Under the pieces are notes generated by a model. It saw only the letters and a program-made list of their open reading frames with translations, was not told the origin of the DNA and made no database searches. Positions 33,939-42,835 of a stretch of 64,000 bases of DNA are shown here, piece by piece. A program made the translations under genes and the position numbers. Position 1 is the stretch's first letter; the number at the start of each line of letters is the position of its first letter. Source of the DNA: Chthoniobacter sp040003245 (GTDB lineage: Bacteria > Verrucomicrobiota > Verrucomicrobiia > Chthoniobacterales > Chthoniobacteraceae); the NCBI RefSeq assembly GCF_040003245.1, contig NZ_JBDUCX010000004.1, forward strand, positions 1 through 64,000, read 5' to 3'.

Positions 33939-36830
33939 ATGAGTTCCCCACTGGACCCTCTCCCCCAACACATCCTCCTGCGAACCCGCACCGTCTGGCT
34001 GGTCATCCTCCTGTGCCTCGCCGCGTTCGGCCGGGCAGCGGACGAACTCCGGGTACTGCCCGCGCTCGTCGATGGAGTCGCTCCCGACCTGCTCGTCGAC
34101 GCCCAACTCAAGAAGCTCGCCTACGCCGCGCTCGACCGCCGCGACGCCGCCTACGAGCAGCTCAAGACGCCAGAAGACCTCGCCGCGTGGCAAAAACGGC
34201 AACGGGAAAATCTGCTCACCGCACTCGGCGGTTTTCCGGAGCGCACACCGCTCAATGCACGGGTCACCGGCCAGCGTGATTTCGGCGATTACCGGATGGA
34301 GAAGATCCTCTTCGAGAGCCAGCCGGGATTCTTTGTCAGCGGCGTGCTCTATCTCCCCGCGGGCGCCGGGCCGCATCCGGCCGTGCTCATGCCTTGCGGC
34401 CACACCCCGGTCGCCAAGGCCGGCGCGCTTTACCAACGCGCCGCCATCAGCATGGCCAAGGCGGGCATCGCCGCCTTTTGTTACGACCCGATCGGCCAGG
34501 GCGAGCGGCGTTACTATCTCAAGGCGGACGGCACGCCCGAATTTGCCAGCACCACGAACGAGCACCAGCTCATGGGCGTGGGCGCCATCCTCCTCGGCTC
34601 GAGTCTCGCCCGCACCATGATCTGGGACGGAATGCGTGGCCTCGATTACCTCCAGAGCCGCCCCGACATCCGCGGCGACCGCCTCGGCTGCACCGGCGTC
34701 TCCGGCGGCGGCACGATGACGAGCTATCTCATGGCGCTCGACGACCGCGTCGTCGCCGCCGCTCCCGCGTGCTATCTCACCGGCTACCGGCGCCTGCTCG
34801 AGACCATCGGCCCGCAGGATCTCGAGCAGCATCTCTTTGGGCAGATCAGCACCGGACTCGACCACGCCGATTTCGTCCTGCTGCGGGCGCCGAAGCCGAC
34901 GCTCATCATGGCCGCGACGCAGGACTTCTTCGACATCAGCGGCGCCTGGAACGTCTTCCGCCAGGCGAAGCGCTTCTACGGACGCCTCGGTTTCCCCGAG
35001 CGCGTGGATCTCATTGAGGCCGACACCAAACACGATCTCGGACCGGAGATGCGCGTCGCATCCGCCCGCTTTTTCCGCCACTGGCTCGCGGGTCAAGACG
35101 ACGCCTGGCAGGAACCCGCCTTCGACGTCCTGCCGGAAAAAGAGCTGCTCTGCACGCCGGACGGCAATGTCTTTCACCTCCCCGGCGCGCGCACCTACTT
35201 CGATCTGCAGGCCGATCTTGCCACGAAGCTCGCCAAGGAAAGGGAACAATTCTGGAGAGAAAAATCGGTCGAAGAAAAGGAATCAAAGGTACGCGAACTC
35301 GCGCACATTCGCCCGCTTGCGGAAATTCCGAAACTCACCGCCATCAGTGTGGGTGTAACCCAGGGCGGTGCGATCCGCATCGAACGCCTGATCCTCCGCA
35401 ATGACGAAGGCACCGTCATTCCCGCGCTACTCTTTCACCCCAAAGAGCCCAGCAGCGGCGTGGAACTTTACGTTCACGGCGAGGGTAAGCAAGCAGACGC
35501 CGGGATCGGCGGCTCAATCGAGGAAGACGTGCGCAGCGGCGACACGGTCCTGGCCATCGACGTGCGTGGCGCGGGCGAAACGCAGCGCAAATCCACCGGT
35601 GGCGGGTACAATACCATTTCCGGCGTGGACTGGCCGTGGATTTCGACAGCCTATTTGCTTGGGCAATCGTTCGTCGGCCTGCGCGCAGAAGACATCCTTG
35701 CTTCCGCGCGTTATGCCTCCGAAACGTTGAACAAAGGCGGCCCCGTCATGCTCATCAGTGACGGCGAAGCAGGCGTGCCCGCACTCCACGCGCGCGCCTT
35801 GGGAGAAGGGCTTTTCATTCATACGCAGATATCCCACAGCCTCGAATCGTGGGATCGCGTCGTGCGCGGCCCATTGGCGCGAAATCAACAAATCAATGCC
35901 GTCCACGGTGCGCTGCGCTTTTACGATCTGCCGAACCTGATCGAACTCTGCCTCGCCGCCGAAGCTCCGCAATGGATCATCGGTGGCGTAAAATCCGTCA
36001 TCGATTCACCCACCAATGAAATCGGCGGTGTGACCGTCTATCCAATCATCCGCGGCCTGTGGGTCTGGAAGACTCCGTCCGTCCTCGCCCAACCCGGCAG
36101 CGCCGAAGCCCTGCGAGATTTCGCCAAGGCCAACCGCATCAATGAAGTCTACGTCTCCGTCTCCGCGCGCGACCATCCCGCGCAGGACGCACCGCTCCTC
36201 GCACTCATCGATCTGCTGCACCAGTCGCGCATTCGTGTCGAAGCGTTGCTCGACAGTATCGACTCGGATGAAGCCGGGCCGCCACGCGACAAGTTCCTCG
36301 CCCTGGCGAAAACCATCGTCGACTTCAACGCCGTGCAACCTCGTCACCGCTTCGACGGCATCCATCTCGACGTCGAGCCGCATCAACGCCCGGAAAACAA
36401 AGGCAATCTCGAGTTCTTCCCCGGCCTCATCGAAACCTTCCGCGGCGTGAAAGCCATCGCCGCGCCCGCTCACCTGACCGTCAACGCCGACATCCCCAAT
36501 AAACTCCTCAAGGGCGACGCTGCCCAGCGCCAGACCCTCCTCACCTCCGTCGACCGCGTCACGCTCATGCTCTACGAACTCAGCAGCCCCGACGACGGCA
36601 AGAGCGAGGAGTCCAAAGTCCTGAAACTCCAGCACGCCGCGGAACGCTATCTCACCATGGCCTACGAAGGCCTCGACGACCCCAAGCTCGCCGGCATGTC
36701 CATCGCCCTCCGCACGGCGGATTACCGCGAACGACTTCCCGAAATGCTCAAGACCCTCGACGAGCGCCAAAACGCCAATCCGCATTACTTGGGGTGGGCG
36801 TCACATTGCTATAACGACCACCTGAAGTAG
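33939..36830 (+). CDS. Large secreted protein: acetylxylan-esterase-like hydrolase fused to a TIM-barrel glycosidase-like domain
   Basis: 963 residues. Signal anchor at about 15-33. Residues about 40-420 are an alpha/beta hydrolase of the acetyl-xylan-esterase-like type found in PVC genomes: YDPIGQGERRYYL, and nucleophile Ser in GCTGVSGGGTMTSY. A second hydrolase-like segment follows (about 460-720), with HVHGEGKQAD-like and LAIDVRGAGE pieces. The last 250 residues are distinct: GLWVWKTPSVLAQPG opens a barrel-like part in which FDGIHLDVEPHQRP (about 845) places Asp and Glu as in GH18-type DxxDxE chemistry. Such an esterase-glycosidase fusion suggests a glycan-degrading role. Alone between a two-helix membrane gene and a broken acetyltransferase gene. 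Confidence 0.8.
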   Translation: MSSPLDPLPQHILLRTRTVWLVILLCLAAFGRAADELRVLPALVDGVAPDLLVDAQLKKLAYAALDRRDAAYEQLKTPEDLAAWQKRQRENLLTALGGFPERTPLNARVTGQRDFGDYRMEKILFESQPGFFVSGVLYLPAGAGPHPAVLMPCGHTPVAKAGALYQRAAISMAKAGIAAFCYDPIGQGERRYYLKADGTPEFASTTNEHQLMGVGAILLGSSLARTMIWDGMRGLDYLQSRPDIRGDRLGCTGVSGGGTMTSYLMALDDRVVAAAPACYLTGYRRLLETIGPQDLEQHLFGQISTGLDHADFVLLRAPKPTLIMAATQDFFDISGAWNVFRQAKRFYGRLGFPERVDLIEADTKHDLGPEMRVASARFFRHWLAGQDDAWQEPAFDVLPEKELLCTPDGNVFHLPGARTYFDLQADLATKLAKEREQFWREKSVEEKESKVRELAHIRPLAEIPKLTAISVGVTQGGAIRIERLILRNDEGTVIPALLFHPKEPSSGVELYVHGEGKQADAGIGGSIEEDVRSGDTVLAIDVRGAGETQRKSTGGGYNTISGVDWPWISTAYLLGQSFVGLRAEDILASARYASETLNKGGPVMLISDGEAGVPALHARALGEGLFIHTQISHSLESWDRVVRGPLARNQQINAVHGALRFYDLPNLIELCLAAEAPQWIIGGVKSVIDSPTNEIGGVTVYPIIRGLWVWKTPSVLAQPGSAEALRDFAKANRINEVYVSVSARDHPAQDAPLLALIDLLHQSRIRVEALLDSIDSDEAGPPRDKFLALAKTIVDFNAVQPRHRFDGIHLDVEPHQRPENKGNLEFFPGLIETFRGVKAIAAPAHLTVNADIPNKLLKGDAAQRQTLLTSVDRVTLMLYELSSPDDGKSEESKVLKLQHAAERYLTMAYEGLDDPKLAGMSIALRTADYRERLPEMLKTLDERQNANPHYLGWASHCYNDHLK

Positions 36831-36986
36831 CGCGCCAAAGTAGCTCGAAAGCGCATTTTTAGCTTTACATTTGCCCGTTGTTATGCGACACCGTTTCGCG
36901 TGAAGGAGGAACATTCCCTGGTCGGTGGGAATGCGCGGTTTGTTTGAGTGAGAGTGCCCGAAGGATTGAAGACCCAACTGCTACCC
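36831..36986. other. Intergenic region without recognised features
   Basis: About 156 bp. A small hairpin CATTCCC (36912-36918) / GGGAATG (36927-36933) is the only structure noticed. Confidence 0.5.
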
Positions 36987-37469
36987 GTGAACCCAAGCCA
37001 TTCATCTCTGTCGCCCCCGCCCTGCATCATCCGCTAGGCGACGTCCCATGACGCCCCGGTCATTGAGAGCCTTTATCGTGAGCTGGTCTCCGATCCGAAT
37101 ATCCACGTGCTGCCCGAGCAGATCGCGGCGATGGCCGCGTCTCCCCACAGCCTGCTCCTGGTCGCCGAAATCGATGCCCTCGTTTGCGCGACCGTTCTCC
37201 TCATCCTCTGCCCCGATGCGATGTACGGCACGCAACCCTTCGGCGTGATCGAAAACATCGTCGTGACCCCACAGATGCGCGGCTGGGGCTTGGGCCGCCT
37301 TTTGCTCGGCCAGGTCGAGCGTCTCGCTGCGGACCATCATTGCACGAAGCTCATGCTCCTGAGCAGCCACACCCGCCACGAGGCCCATGCCTTTTTCAAG
37401 CGCTGCGGATTCGACAGCGACACCAAACACGCCTTTGTGAAGTACCGCCGGGACTTCGCCGCCCGGTGA
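36987..37469 (+). pseudogene. GNAT acetyltransferase gene interrupted by one TAG codon
   Basis: From GTG 36987 to the stop at 37469 a single frame encodes a complete GNAT fold of about 160 residues, except for TAG at 37035-37037. The stop falls in the conserved N-terminal strand: IIR-stop-ATSHDAPVIESLYREL, where GNAT proteins have IRxATxxDAxxI with any residue at x. Downstream the acetyl-CoA motif MRGWGLGRLLLGQVE and the C-terminal AHAFFKRCGFD are intact. One base change from AAG, CAG or GAG would explain it. The fragment starting at GTG 37107 would lack the first strand and helix. A sequencing error or readthrough is possible. Confidence 0.65.
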
Positions 37470-37562
37470 ATCGATATGGAAACCATCTGTGGAACACTTC
37501 CGATCACGGCCATGCCCTCGCCACAAAGCCTCACGGCCGGTTTGGGGAAAGCCGACATTCAC

Positions 37563-37620
37563 CAAGACGAATCAAGGCGGGTCAAGGTCGATCAAGCCTC
37601 AAAATTTTCTCTCAAGCCTT
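37563..37620 (+). repeat. Exact 10-bp periodic TCAAGN4 array
   Basis: CAAG starts at 37563, 37573, 37583, 37593 and 37613, always in the same phase of 10. The intervening bases vary (TCAAGGCGGG, TCAAGGTCGA, TCAAGCCTCA), with one missing unit at 37603. It lies between the GNAT remnant and the alpha-toroid-like gene. Confidence 0.85.
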
Positions 37621-37693
37621 GAGACCCCCGCCTGCGCATCAGTTGTCCTAATTCTCCAACCGGACGTTGTTACAACAGGCAACCCCGTGGAAC

Positions 37694-38833
37694 ATGCTCA
37701 CCAAACTCCTCTTCATCCTCTCCCTCTTCGTAGCCGGCGCCCAGTTGACTGCCGCCGAACAATCCGCTCCCGGCGTTTCGAACGAGGATCTCAATAAGTT
37801 CCAACAGCGCCTCTTCGACGCTCTCACCAAGCACCTCGACCATCTGACTTCGCCCGAAGGCAAAGCGGTGGACATGAAAGGCAAGAGTGCCGCCGCGGAA
37901 ACGGCCCTCGCCTTCTACCTCATGGGCGAGCGCACGGGCACATCGCGTGACCGCGCGGCGGCTGTCGACCTCGCCGATGGCGTGCTGCGCGAGATGCGGG
38001 CGACCAAGCTCGGCGTGCTGCCGATCAAGGAAAAGGAAACGCCCGAGGGCACGGAGATCATGGGCGGCGGCCCGCCGGCGCTCGGCGAATACCTCGCCGC
38101 CCTCGCCTACATTTATCATCACGAGCAGGGACGCGAGGAAGACTTGAAGTATCTCGGCACGGTCCTCGATCAATTTGCCTGGAACGAAAACGGATGGTGG
38201 GCGGCGGACGTGGACATCGCGACCGGCCAGTCGAAGGCGCCGCTGGCCAAGCCTTCGCCGATCAATAAGAACGCCTCGCTCGTCCTCGCCGCCGGCCTGC
38301 TCGGCGAATACCTCCACAAAATCGATCCCGAGTTGGCGAAGCGGCTGAAAGCCAAGTCCGACAAATGCCTCTACCAGAAAATCCTTCCCGCGCAGGGCGG
38401 CGACGGTTTCTGGCATTACAGCCTCGTGGGCAAGGACCCGGGCAACAAAGACATCCTCGGCTACTTCATGCTCACCACGCAGTTCCTCGCCGAGTTGCAA
38501 TTCTTCGTCGCCCCGATTCACGACAACCGCCTCTCCGCCGCGCTGGAAAATGCCGGCGCCTTCGCCGCGAAGCACATCGTCCCCATCACCGGCGCGAACC
38601 ATGAAGCCCCGGATTCCGGTCACACCACCTCGAAGACCCCGGCGCATTACGACCTCGCCGAGGACACCAAGCGCGGCTTCCAACTCGGCCTCGTCCTCAC
38701 CGCCGGCCACCGCTTTCCCGCCAGCATGCAGGTCATCGACGCCACTCTGCCCCATTTCCCCACCGGCAACGCCGGCCAGGATGGCGCCCACGCCGCGCTG
38801 CCCTCCGCCCTCATTTTGCAAATGCAGCCGTGA
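37694..38833 (+). CDS. Secreted protein of unknown function, probable helical-toroid fold
   Basis: 379 residues from ATG 37694, giving signal peptide MLTKLLFILSLFVAGAQLTA; an upstream ATG would add a few residues without improving the signal. The chain alternates helices with Gly-rich turns (GEYLAALAYIYHHEQGRE, FAWNENGWWAADVDI, GYFMLTTQFLAELQFF), a pattern of (alpha/alpha)6 toroids seen in polysaccharide lyases and glycoside hydrolases such as GH76/GH88-like proteins. No catalytic residue can be assigned. Its stop overlaps the start of the next gene (GTGA). Confidence 0.7.
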   Translation: MLTKLLFILSLFVAGAQLTAAEQSAPGVSNEDLNKFQQRLFDALTKHLDHLTSPEGKAVDMKGKSAAAETALAFYLMGERTGTSRDRAAAVDLADGVLREMRATKLGVLPIKEKETPEGTEIMGGGPPALGEYLAALAYIYHHEQGREEDLKYLGTVLDQFAWNENGWWAADVDIATGQSKAPLAKPSPINKNASLVLAAGLLGEYLHKIDPELAKRLKAKSDKCLYQKILPAQGGDGFWHYSLVGKDPGNKDILGYFMLTTQFLAELQFFVAPIHDNRLSAALENAGAFAAKHIVPITGANHEAPDSGHTTSKTPAHYDLAEDTKRGFQLGLVLTAGHRFPASMQVIDATLPHFPTGNAGQDGAHAALPSALILQMQP

Positions 38834-39216
38834 AGCGTCTGCCACGAGTGGATATAAGACGTGCGCTTCCCGCTTTGTTTCTGCTGGTGCTCGCGGTGGT
38901 GGCGAATACGGCTGAGCTGAAGGCCCCAGCCACGTTCCTGCCGCCCCCCAACGATCACCTCCGCCACGTCCTCGAAACGCCAGTGAGTGGCGATTTTCAC
39001 GCCGCCGATATCCGCGAGGTATTCGGCAACCTATTTGGGCAGCTACGCATCAACCTGATATTCAAACGCGAAAAAAAGGCGCCGCCAACCTTCACCGGAA
39101 ATTTCGATCGGGTCCCGTTTCGTGCGGCCCTTTTCCGCATCCTGCAATCCACAGGATACACGGCCGAATGGACTACCCGGCCAGACGGCGCACAGGTCAT
39201 CTCCATCCATGATTGA
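38830..39216 (+). CDS. Secreted small protein with STN-like (secretin N-terminal) domain
   Basis: 128 residues. It starts with GTG overlapping the previous stop (4 nt). The first 27 residues include a hydrophobic segment (ALPALFLLVLAVVANTAE). The rest reads VSGDFHAADIREVFGNLFGQ, then PFRAALFRILQSTGYTAEW and VISIHD. The order of strand-helix-strand and the final ALxxLLxGTGL-like motif resemble STN domains of TonB receptors and secretins. Coupling suggests joint function with the helical-toroid protein. Function unknown. Confidence 0.65.
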   Translation: MKRLPRVDIRRALPALFLLVLAVVANTAELKAPATFLPPPNDHLRHVLETPVSGDFHAADIREVFGNLFGQLRINLIFKREKKAPPTFTGNFDRVPFRAALFRILQSTGYTAEWTTRPDGAQVISIHD

Positions 39217-39225
39217 GCGGACCAA

Positions 39226-39906
39226 ATGAATCGCGACGGCACCCTCATCGACTACTACAGCCAGCGCGCCAGCGAGTACGAGCGCATTTACCACCAGCCC
39301 GAGCGCCAGGCAGATCTCGTTCGGCTTAAGGATCACCTTCGCGGTGAATTAAGCGGGCGCCGCATCCTGGAACTGGCTTGCGGCACCGGCTACTGGACCG
39401 CCGCCCTCGCCGATGCCGCGGAGTCCATTTATGCCATCGATGCCAGCGACGAAGTGCTGGCGATCGCACGGGCCAAAGGGCTCGATCCCAATACCGTTTC
39501 CTTCACCCGTGGAGATGCCTTTGCTCCCCCTCGCGACAGCAGTGAATTCACCGCCGGATTCGCCGGATTTTGGTGGTCGCATATTCCCCTCGATCGCCTC
39601 ACCTCATTCCTCGAGAACTTCCACGCCGCCTTGCTGCCCGGCGCGCGCGTGGTCTTCATCGACAATCGCTACGTGCCCGGCAGCAGCACCCCAATCAGCC
39701 GTACCGACGAAGCCGGCAACACCTACCAACAGCGGCACCTCGACGACGGCACCGCGCACGAAGTCCTGAAGAATTTCCCAACCACCGATCAACTTCGGCC
39801 CATCCTCCAGCCCTACACCGACTCCCTGAATATCGTCGAGTTCGACTACTTTTGGTGCGCGACCTATGCCTTGGCAGCTGCCTCCCACCATCAGGCAAAC
39901 CCCTGA
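39226..39906 (+). CDS. Class I SAM-dependent methyltransferase
   Basis: 226 residues. Motif I ILELACGTGYWTAAL (about 46-60), motif II acidic end YAIDASDEVL, and post-motif AGFWWSHIPLDRLTSFL are visible. Size fits the small soluble methyltransferases of the Methyltransf_11/25 type. The gene is 9 nt after the STN-like gene on the same strand and ends about 100 bp before glgC. Substrate unknown. Confidence 0.9.
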   Translation: MNRDGTLIDYYSQRASEYERIYHQPERQADLVRLKDHLRGELSGRRILELACGTGYWTAALADAAESIYAIDASDEVLAIARAKGLDPNTVSFTRGDAFAPPRDSSEFTAGFAGFWWSHIPLDRLTSFLENFHAALLPGARVVFIDNRYVPGSSTPISRTDEAGNTYQQRHLDDGTAHEVLKNFPTTDQLRPILQPYTDSLNIVEFDYFWCATYALAAASHHQANP

Positions 39907-40002
39907 TATCGGCCCGCACTCTTGTTTTCGCACAAATGTCAGGTGACAAGCGCGGGCGGGCTCTGGCAGTTTGAGCGCGCGGTCCCCTGAATTCTGTCCC
40001 CT

Positions 40003-41295
40003 ATGCAACTTTCCAACTGGCCTTCCATCACCGAACAAACGCTTGCCATCATCATGGGCGGCGGTGCCGGTACGCGACTCTTTCCACTGACCAAGGAACG
40101 CTCCAAGCCCGCAGTGCCGCTCGCCGGGAAATATCGCATCGTCGATATCCCCGTCTCGAACTGCATCAACTCCGGGCTGCGGCGCGTCTACGTCCTCACG
40201 CAGTTCAATTCCGCCTCGCTGCACAAGCACATCCACTCGGCGTTCAAGTTCGACAACTTCTCCCGCAGCTTCGTGGAAATCCTCGCCGCGCAGCAGACAC
40301 CCACGGACACCAATTGGTATCAAGGCACCGCCGACGCCGTGCGGCAAAACCTGCGCGATTTCCTGCAATATCCTTACGAGTATTTCGTCATCCTCAGCGG
40401 CGATCAGCTCTACCGCATGGATTTCCGTGATGTGCTCGAGCAGCATATCGATACCAAGGCGGACATGACGCTGGCCACCATCCCCGTCGGGCGCCAGGCC
40501 GCGATGGACTTCGGCATCATGCACACCGACGCCAACCGCAAGGTGGTGCGCTTCGAGGAAAAACCCAAGACGGCCGAGTTACTCGACGCCTTGAAGATTC
40601 CGGCCACCCTGCTCAAGGAACTCGGCCAGCCCGCCGGCGCCGAGCTCTACCAGGCCTCGATGGGCATCTACATTTTCAACCGCGAAGTGCTCGTCAAGGC
40701 GCTGGACAACGATCTCGTGGACTTCGGCAAGCACGTGATCCCCGACATGATCAAGAAGTTCCGCGTGCACAGCTACATCTTCCAGGGCTACTGGGAAGAC
40801 ATCGGCACGATCCGCGCGTTCTTCGACGCCAACCTCAACCTGACCGACACGGTGCCGGAGTTTAATTTCTTCGACACCTCCGCGCCGATGTACACCCACG
40901 CGCGCTTCCTGCCCGGCAGCAAGATCAATGGGGCGACGATCAAGCAGGCGATCATTTCCGATGGCTGCATCATCGACGACGCGCACATCGAGCGCGCTGT
41001 CATCGGCATCCGCAGCTACATCGGCGCCGGCACCACGATCCGCAACAGCATCGTCATGGGCGCCGACTTCTACGACGTGCACAAGGTCAACAAAGTCGGC
41101 GACATCGAGCTGGGCATCGGCAAAAACTGCGTGATCGATCACGCCATCATCGACAAAAATGCCCGCGTCGGCGACGGCGCGGTGATCACGCCCGACGGCA
41201 AGGCGGACAATTGCGACGGCCCGAACTGGTATGTGCGCGACGGCATCGTCGTCGTCCCCAAGGGCGCGTCGATTCCCGCTGGTACGTGGATTTAA
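40003..41295 (+). CDS. glgC: Glucose-1-phosphate adenylyltransferase (GlgC)
   Basis: 430 residues. It makes ADP-glucose for glycogen. Signature IIMGGGAGTRLFPLTKERSK (about 16-35) then PAVPLAGKYRIVDIPVSNC. YQGTADAVRQ, the metal Asp in VILSGDQLYRMDF, and FEEKPKT all match. The C-terminal left-handed beta-helix (about 300-430) has hexapeptide-like repeats (GCIIDDAHIERAVIG, GAGTTIRNSIVMG). Length is normal for GlgC. No other glycogen gene is next to it. Confidence 0.96.
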   Translation: MQLSNWPSITEQTLAIIMGGGAGTRLFPLTKERSKPAVPLAGKYRIVDIPVSNCINSGLRRVYVLTQFNSASLHKHIHSAFKFDNFSRSFVEILAAQQTPTDTNWYQGTADAVRQNLRDFLQYPYEYFVILSGDQLYRMDFRDVLEQHIDTKADMTLATIPVGRQAAMDFGIMHTDANRKVVRFEEKPKTAELLDALKIPATLLKELGQPAGAELYQASMGIYIFNREVLVKALDNDLVDFGKHVIPDMIKKFRVHSYIFQGYWEDIGTIRAFFDANLNLTDTVPEFNFFDTSAPMYTHARFLPGSKINGATIKQAIISDGCIIDDAHIERAVIGIRSYIGAGTTIRNSIVMGADFYDVHKVNKVGDIELGIGKNCVIDHAIIDKNARVGDGAVITPDGKADNCDGPNWYVRDGIVVVPKGASIPAGTWI

Positions 41296-41351
41296 GCGGC
41301 GGGATCCGCCGTTCGAACGCCTGGCAGGTTGCGGTGTCTCACCCGCTTCGC

Positions 41352-42254
41352 ATGTTCATTTTTCCTGCTATTATCCGACCGTTGCTCGCCGTCTGGCTGC
41401 TCATCTTCGTCGCCTGCGGCGCGGCGCATAGCCAGGCCGCGGGCCTCCCCTTCGACACCGTCTTCAAGGGCCGCAAGCAATTCGATACCTTGGTTGCGCA
41501 GGCGGACAAATGGAAGGGTCTGCCCATCGGCCAGCGGGTGGCCGAAGTCGGCCGCGCCATGACCGGCACCCGCTACCGCAGCTTCACCTTGGAAATCGAC
41601 GACCACATCGAAGCCCCGTCGGTCAACCTCACCGGCCTCGATTGCTGGACTTTCTTCGAGAGCTCCCTGGCCTTCGCCCGCATGCTCGACGAGCCCAAGG
41701 ACAATTGGACACCGCAAACGATGCTCAAGTACATCGAACTCGACCGTTACCGGAGCGGCTCCTGCACCGGCAGCTACCTTTCGCGGTTGCACTACCTGGA
41801 AGACTGGCTGCACGACAACGACCGGCGCGGCCTGGTCAGGGATCTCACCCGCGATCTCGGGGGTGTTCCCGCCGCCCATAATGCCGTGGAAATGACCCGC
41901 GGCTGGAAGAGCTACCGCTATATGCGCCAGAATCCCGACCTCCGCGCCGGGATCGCACGGATGGAAGCCCGCGTGGCCAGCGAACCGCTCTACTACATCC
42001 CGAAAAGCCAGGTCCCGGGCATCGAATCCCGCCTTCAGTCCGGCGACATCATCGGTATCTGCTCGCACGACGGCCGCCTCATCGGCACCGCGCACGTCGG
42101 ACTGGCCTACCGCACCTCGGATGGCACCCTGCATTTCATGCACGCCTCCGCTCCGCACAACTACGGCAAAGTCGTCCTCGACCAGCGGCTTTCCGACTAC
42201 CTTTTCCACTTCCGCTCGGACGCCGGCATCATCGTCGGCCGCCCCCTGAAGTGA
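41352..42254 (+). CDS. DUF1460 N-acetylmuramoyl-L-alanine amidase-like protein
   Basis: 300 residues from ATG 41352; a longer frame overlaps glgC. A signal peptide is at about 1-30 (LAVWLLIFVACGAAHS, QAAG). The DUF1460 domain has catalytic Cys in LTGLDCWTFFESSLAFARM (about 95-115), then YRSGSCTGSYLSRLHYLEDWL, and the His in GTAHVGLAYRTSDGTLHFMH. Members are NlpC/P60-like peptidoglycan amidases in Bacteroidetes and PVC bacteria. Probably periplasmic. Confidence 0.85.
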   Translation: MFIFPAIIRPLLAVWLLIFVACGAAHSQAAGLPFDTVFKGRKQFDTLVAQADKWKGLPIGQRVAEVGRAMTGTRYRSFTLEIDDHIEAPSVNLTGLDCWTFFESSLAFARMLDEPKDNWTPQTMLKYIELDRYRSGSCTGSYLSRLHYLEDWLHDNDRRGLVRDLTRDLGGVPAAHNAVEMTRGWKSYRYMRQNPDLRAGIARMEARVASEPLYYIPKSQVPGIESRLQSGDIIGICSHDGRLIGTAHVGLAYRTSDGTLHFMHASAPHNYGKVVLDQRLSDYLFHFRSDAGIIVGRPLK

Positions 42255-42260
42255 GAGGAG

Positions 42261-42332
42261 AGTGCTTAGTGCCCAGTTATCAGTAGGCCGCAGCGCCGCC
42301 GAAAGGATACTGAGCACTGGGCACTGAGTACT
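42261..42332. repeat. Heptamer array pair forming a 25-bp imperfect hairpin
   Basis: Left units AGTGCTT, AGTGCCC, AGTTATC, AGT (42261-42284). Right units ACTGAGC, ACTGGGC, ACTGAGT, ACTA (42309-42332). Step is exactly 7 bp on both sides. The arms are inverted (about 4 mismatches in 25) and enclose a loop containing GCGCCGCCGA, as in the 17179-17272 array. Confidence 0.88.
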
Positions 42333-42454
42333 AAGAACACCTCCCCTTCAGCCACACGGAATTCCTTGGACAATCCCCAGTGGCTGCCTAATCTTCCGCT
42401 CCCGTTTTTCCGGCGCCATTGCGCCGCCGAGAAACGCCCAGCTACTCCTTACGC

Positions 42455-42790
42455 ATGATCTCATCGCTTTTCCTCACGCTCGCCGACGCCGCCGCGCCTC
42501 CTGCCCAGTCGCCCCTGCAGATGATCATCCCTTTCGCCTGCGTCGGGGTCATTTTCTATTTCCTGATCATTCGCCCGCAGAACAAGCGCCAGAGCGAGTT
42601 GAAGAACCTCATCTCGACACTCAAAACTGGCGACAAGGTCGTCACCAACAGCGGCATCTACGGCATCATCGCCAATGTGAAGGAAGGCACCACGCTCATC
42701 CTCAAGATCGCCGACAACGTGAAGATCGAGATCGATAAATCCGCCATCGCCTCCGTGGACAAGGGCTCGGAAAAGAGTTCCGCCTCCTAG
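42455..42790 (+). CDS. yajC: Preprotein translocase subunit YajC
   Basis: 111 residues from ATG 42455. A single membrane helix (about 27-46, MIIPFACVGVIFYFLIIRPQ) is followed by the conserved YajC block NKRQSELKNLISTLKTGDKVVTNSGIYGII. It joins the SecDF complex that assists Sec-dependent export. secDF follows 45 bp downstream, so the two form an operon. A longer frame from 42419 has a poor N-terminus. Confidence 0.95.
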   Translation: MISSLFLTLADAAAPPAQSPLQMIIPFACVGVIFYFLIIRPQNKRQSELKNLISTLKTGDKVVTNSGIYGIIANVKEGTTLILKIADNVKIEIDKSAIASVDKGSEKSSAS

Positions 42791-42835
42791 CCCACCGTAC
42801 TCCACCCCACCTCACCACTCGCTCCCCGCTTCCCG

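Noticed and set aside
41211..41351. N-terminal extension of the DUF1460 gene into glgC
   Set aside because: No signal peptide in the extension; ATG 41352 has a good leader.
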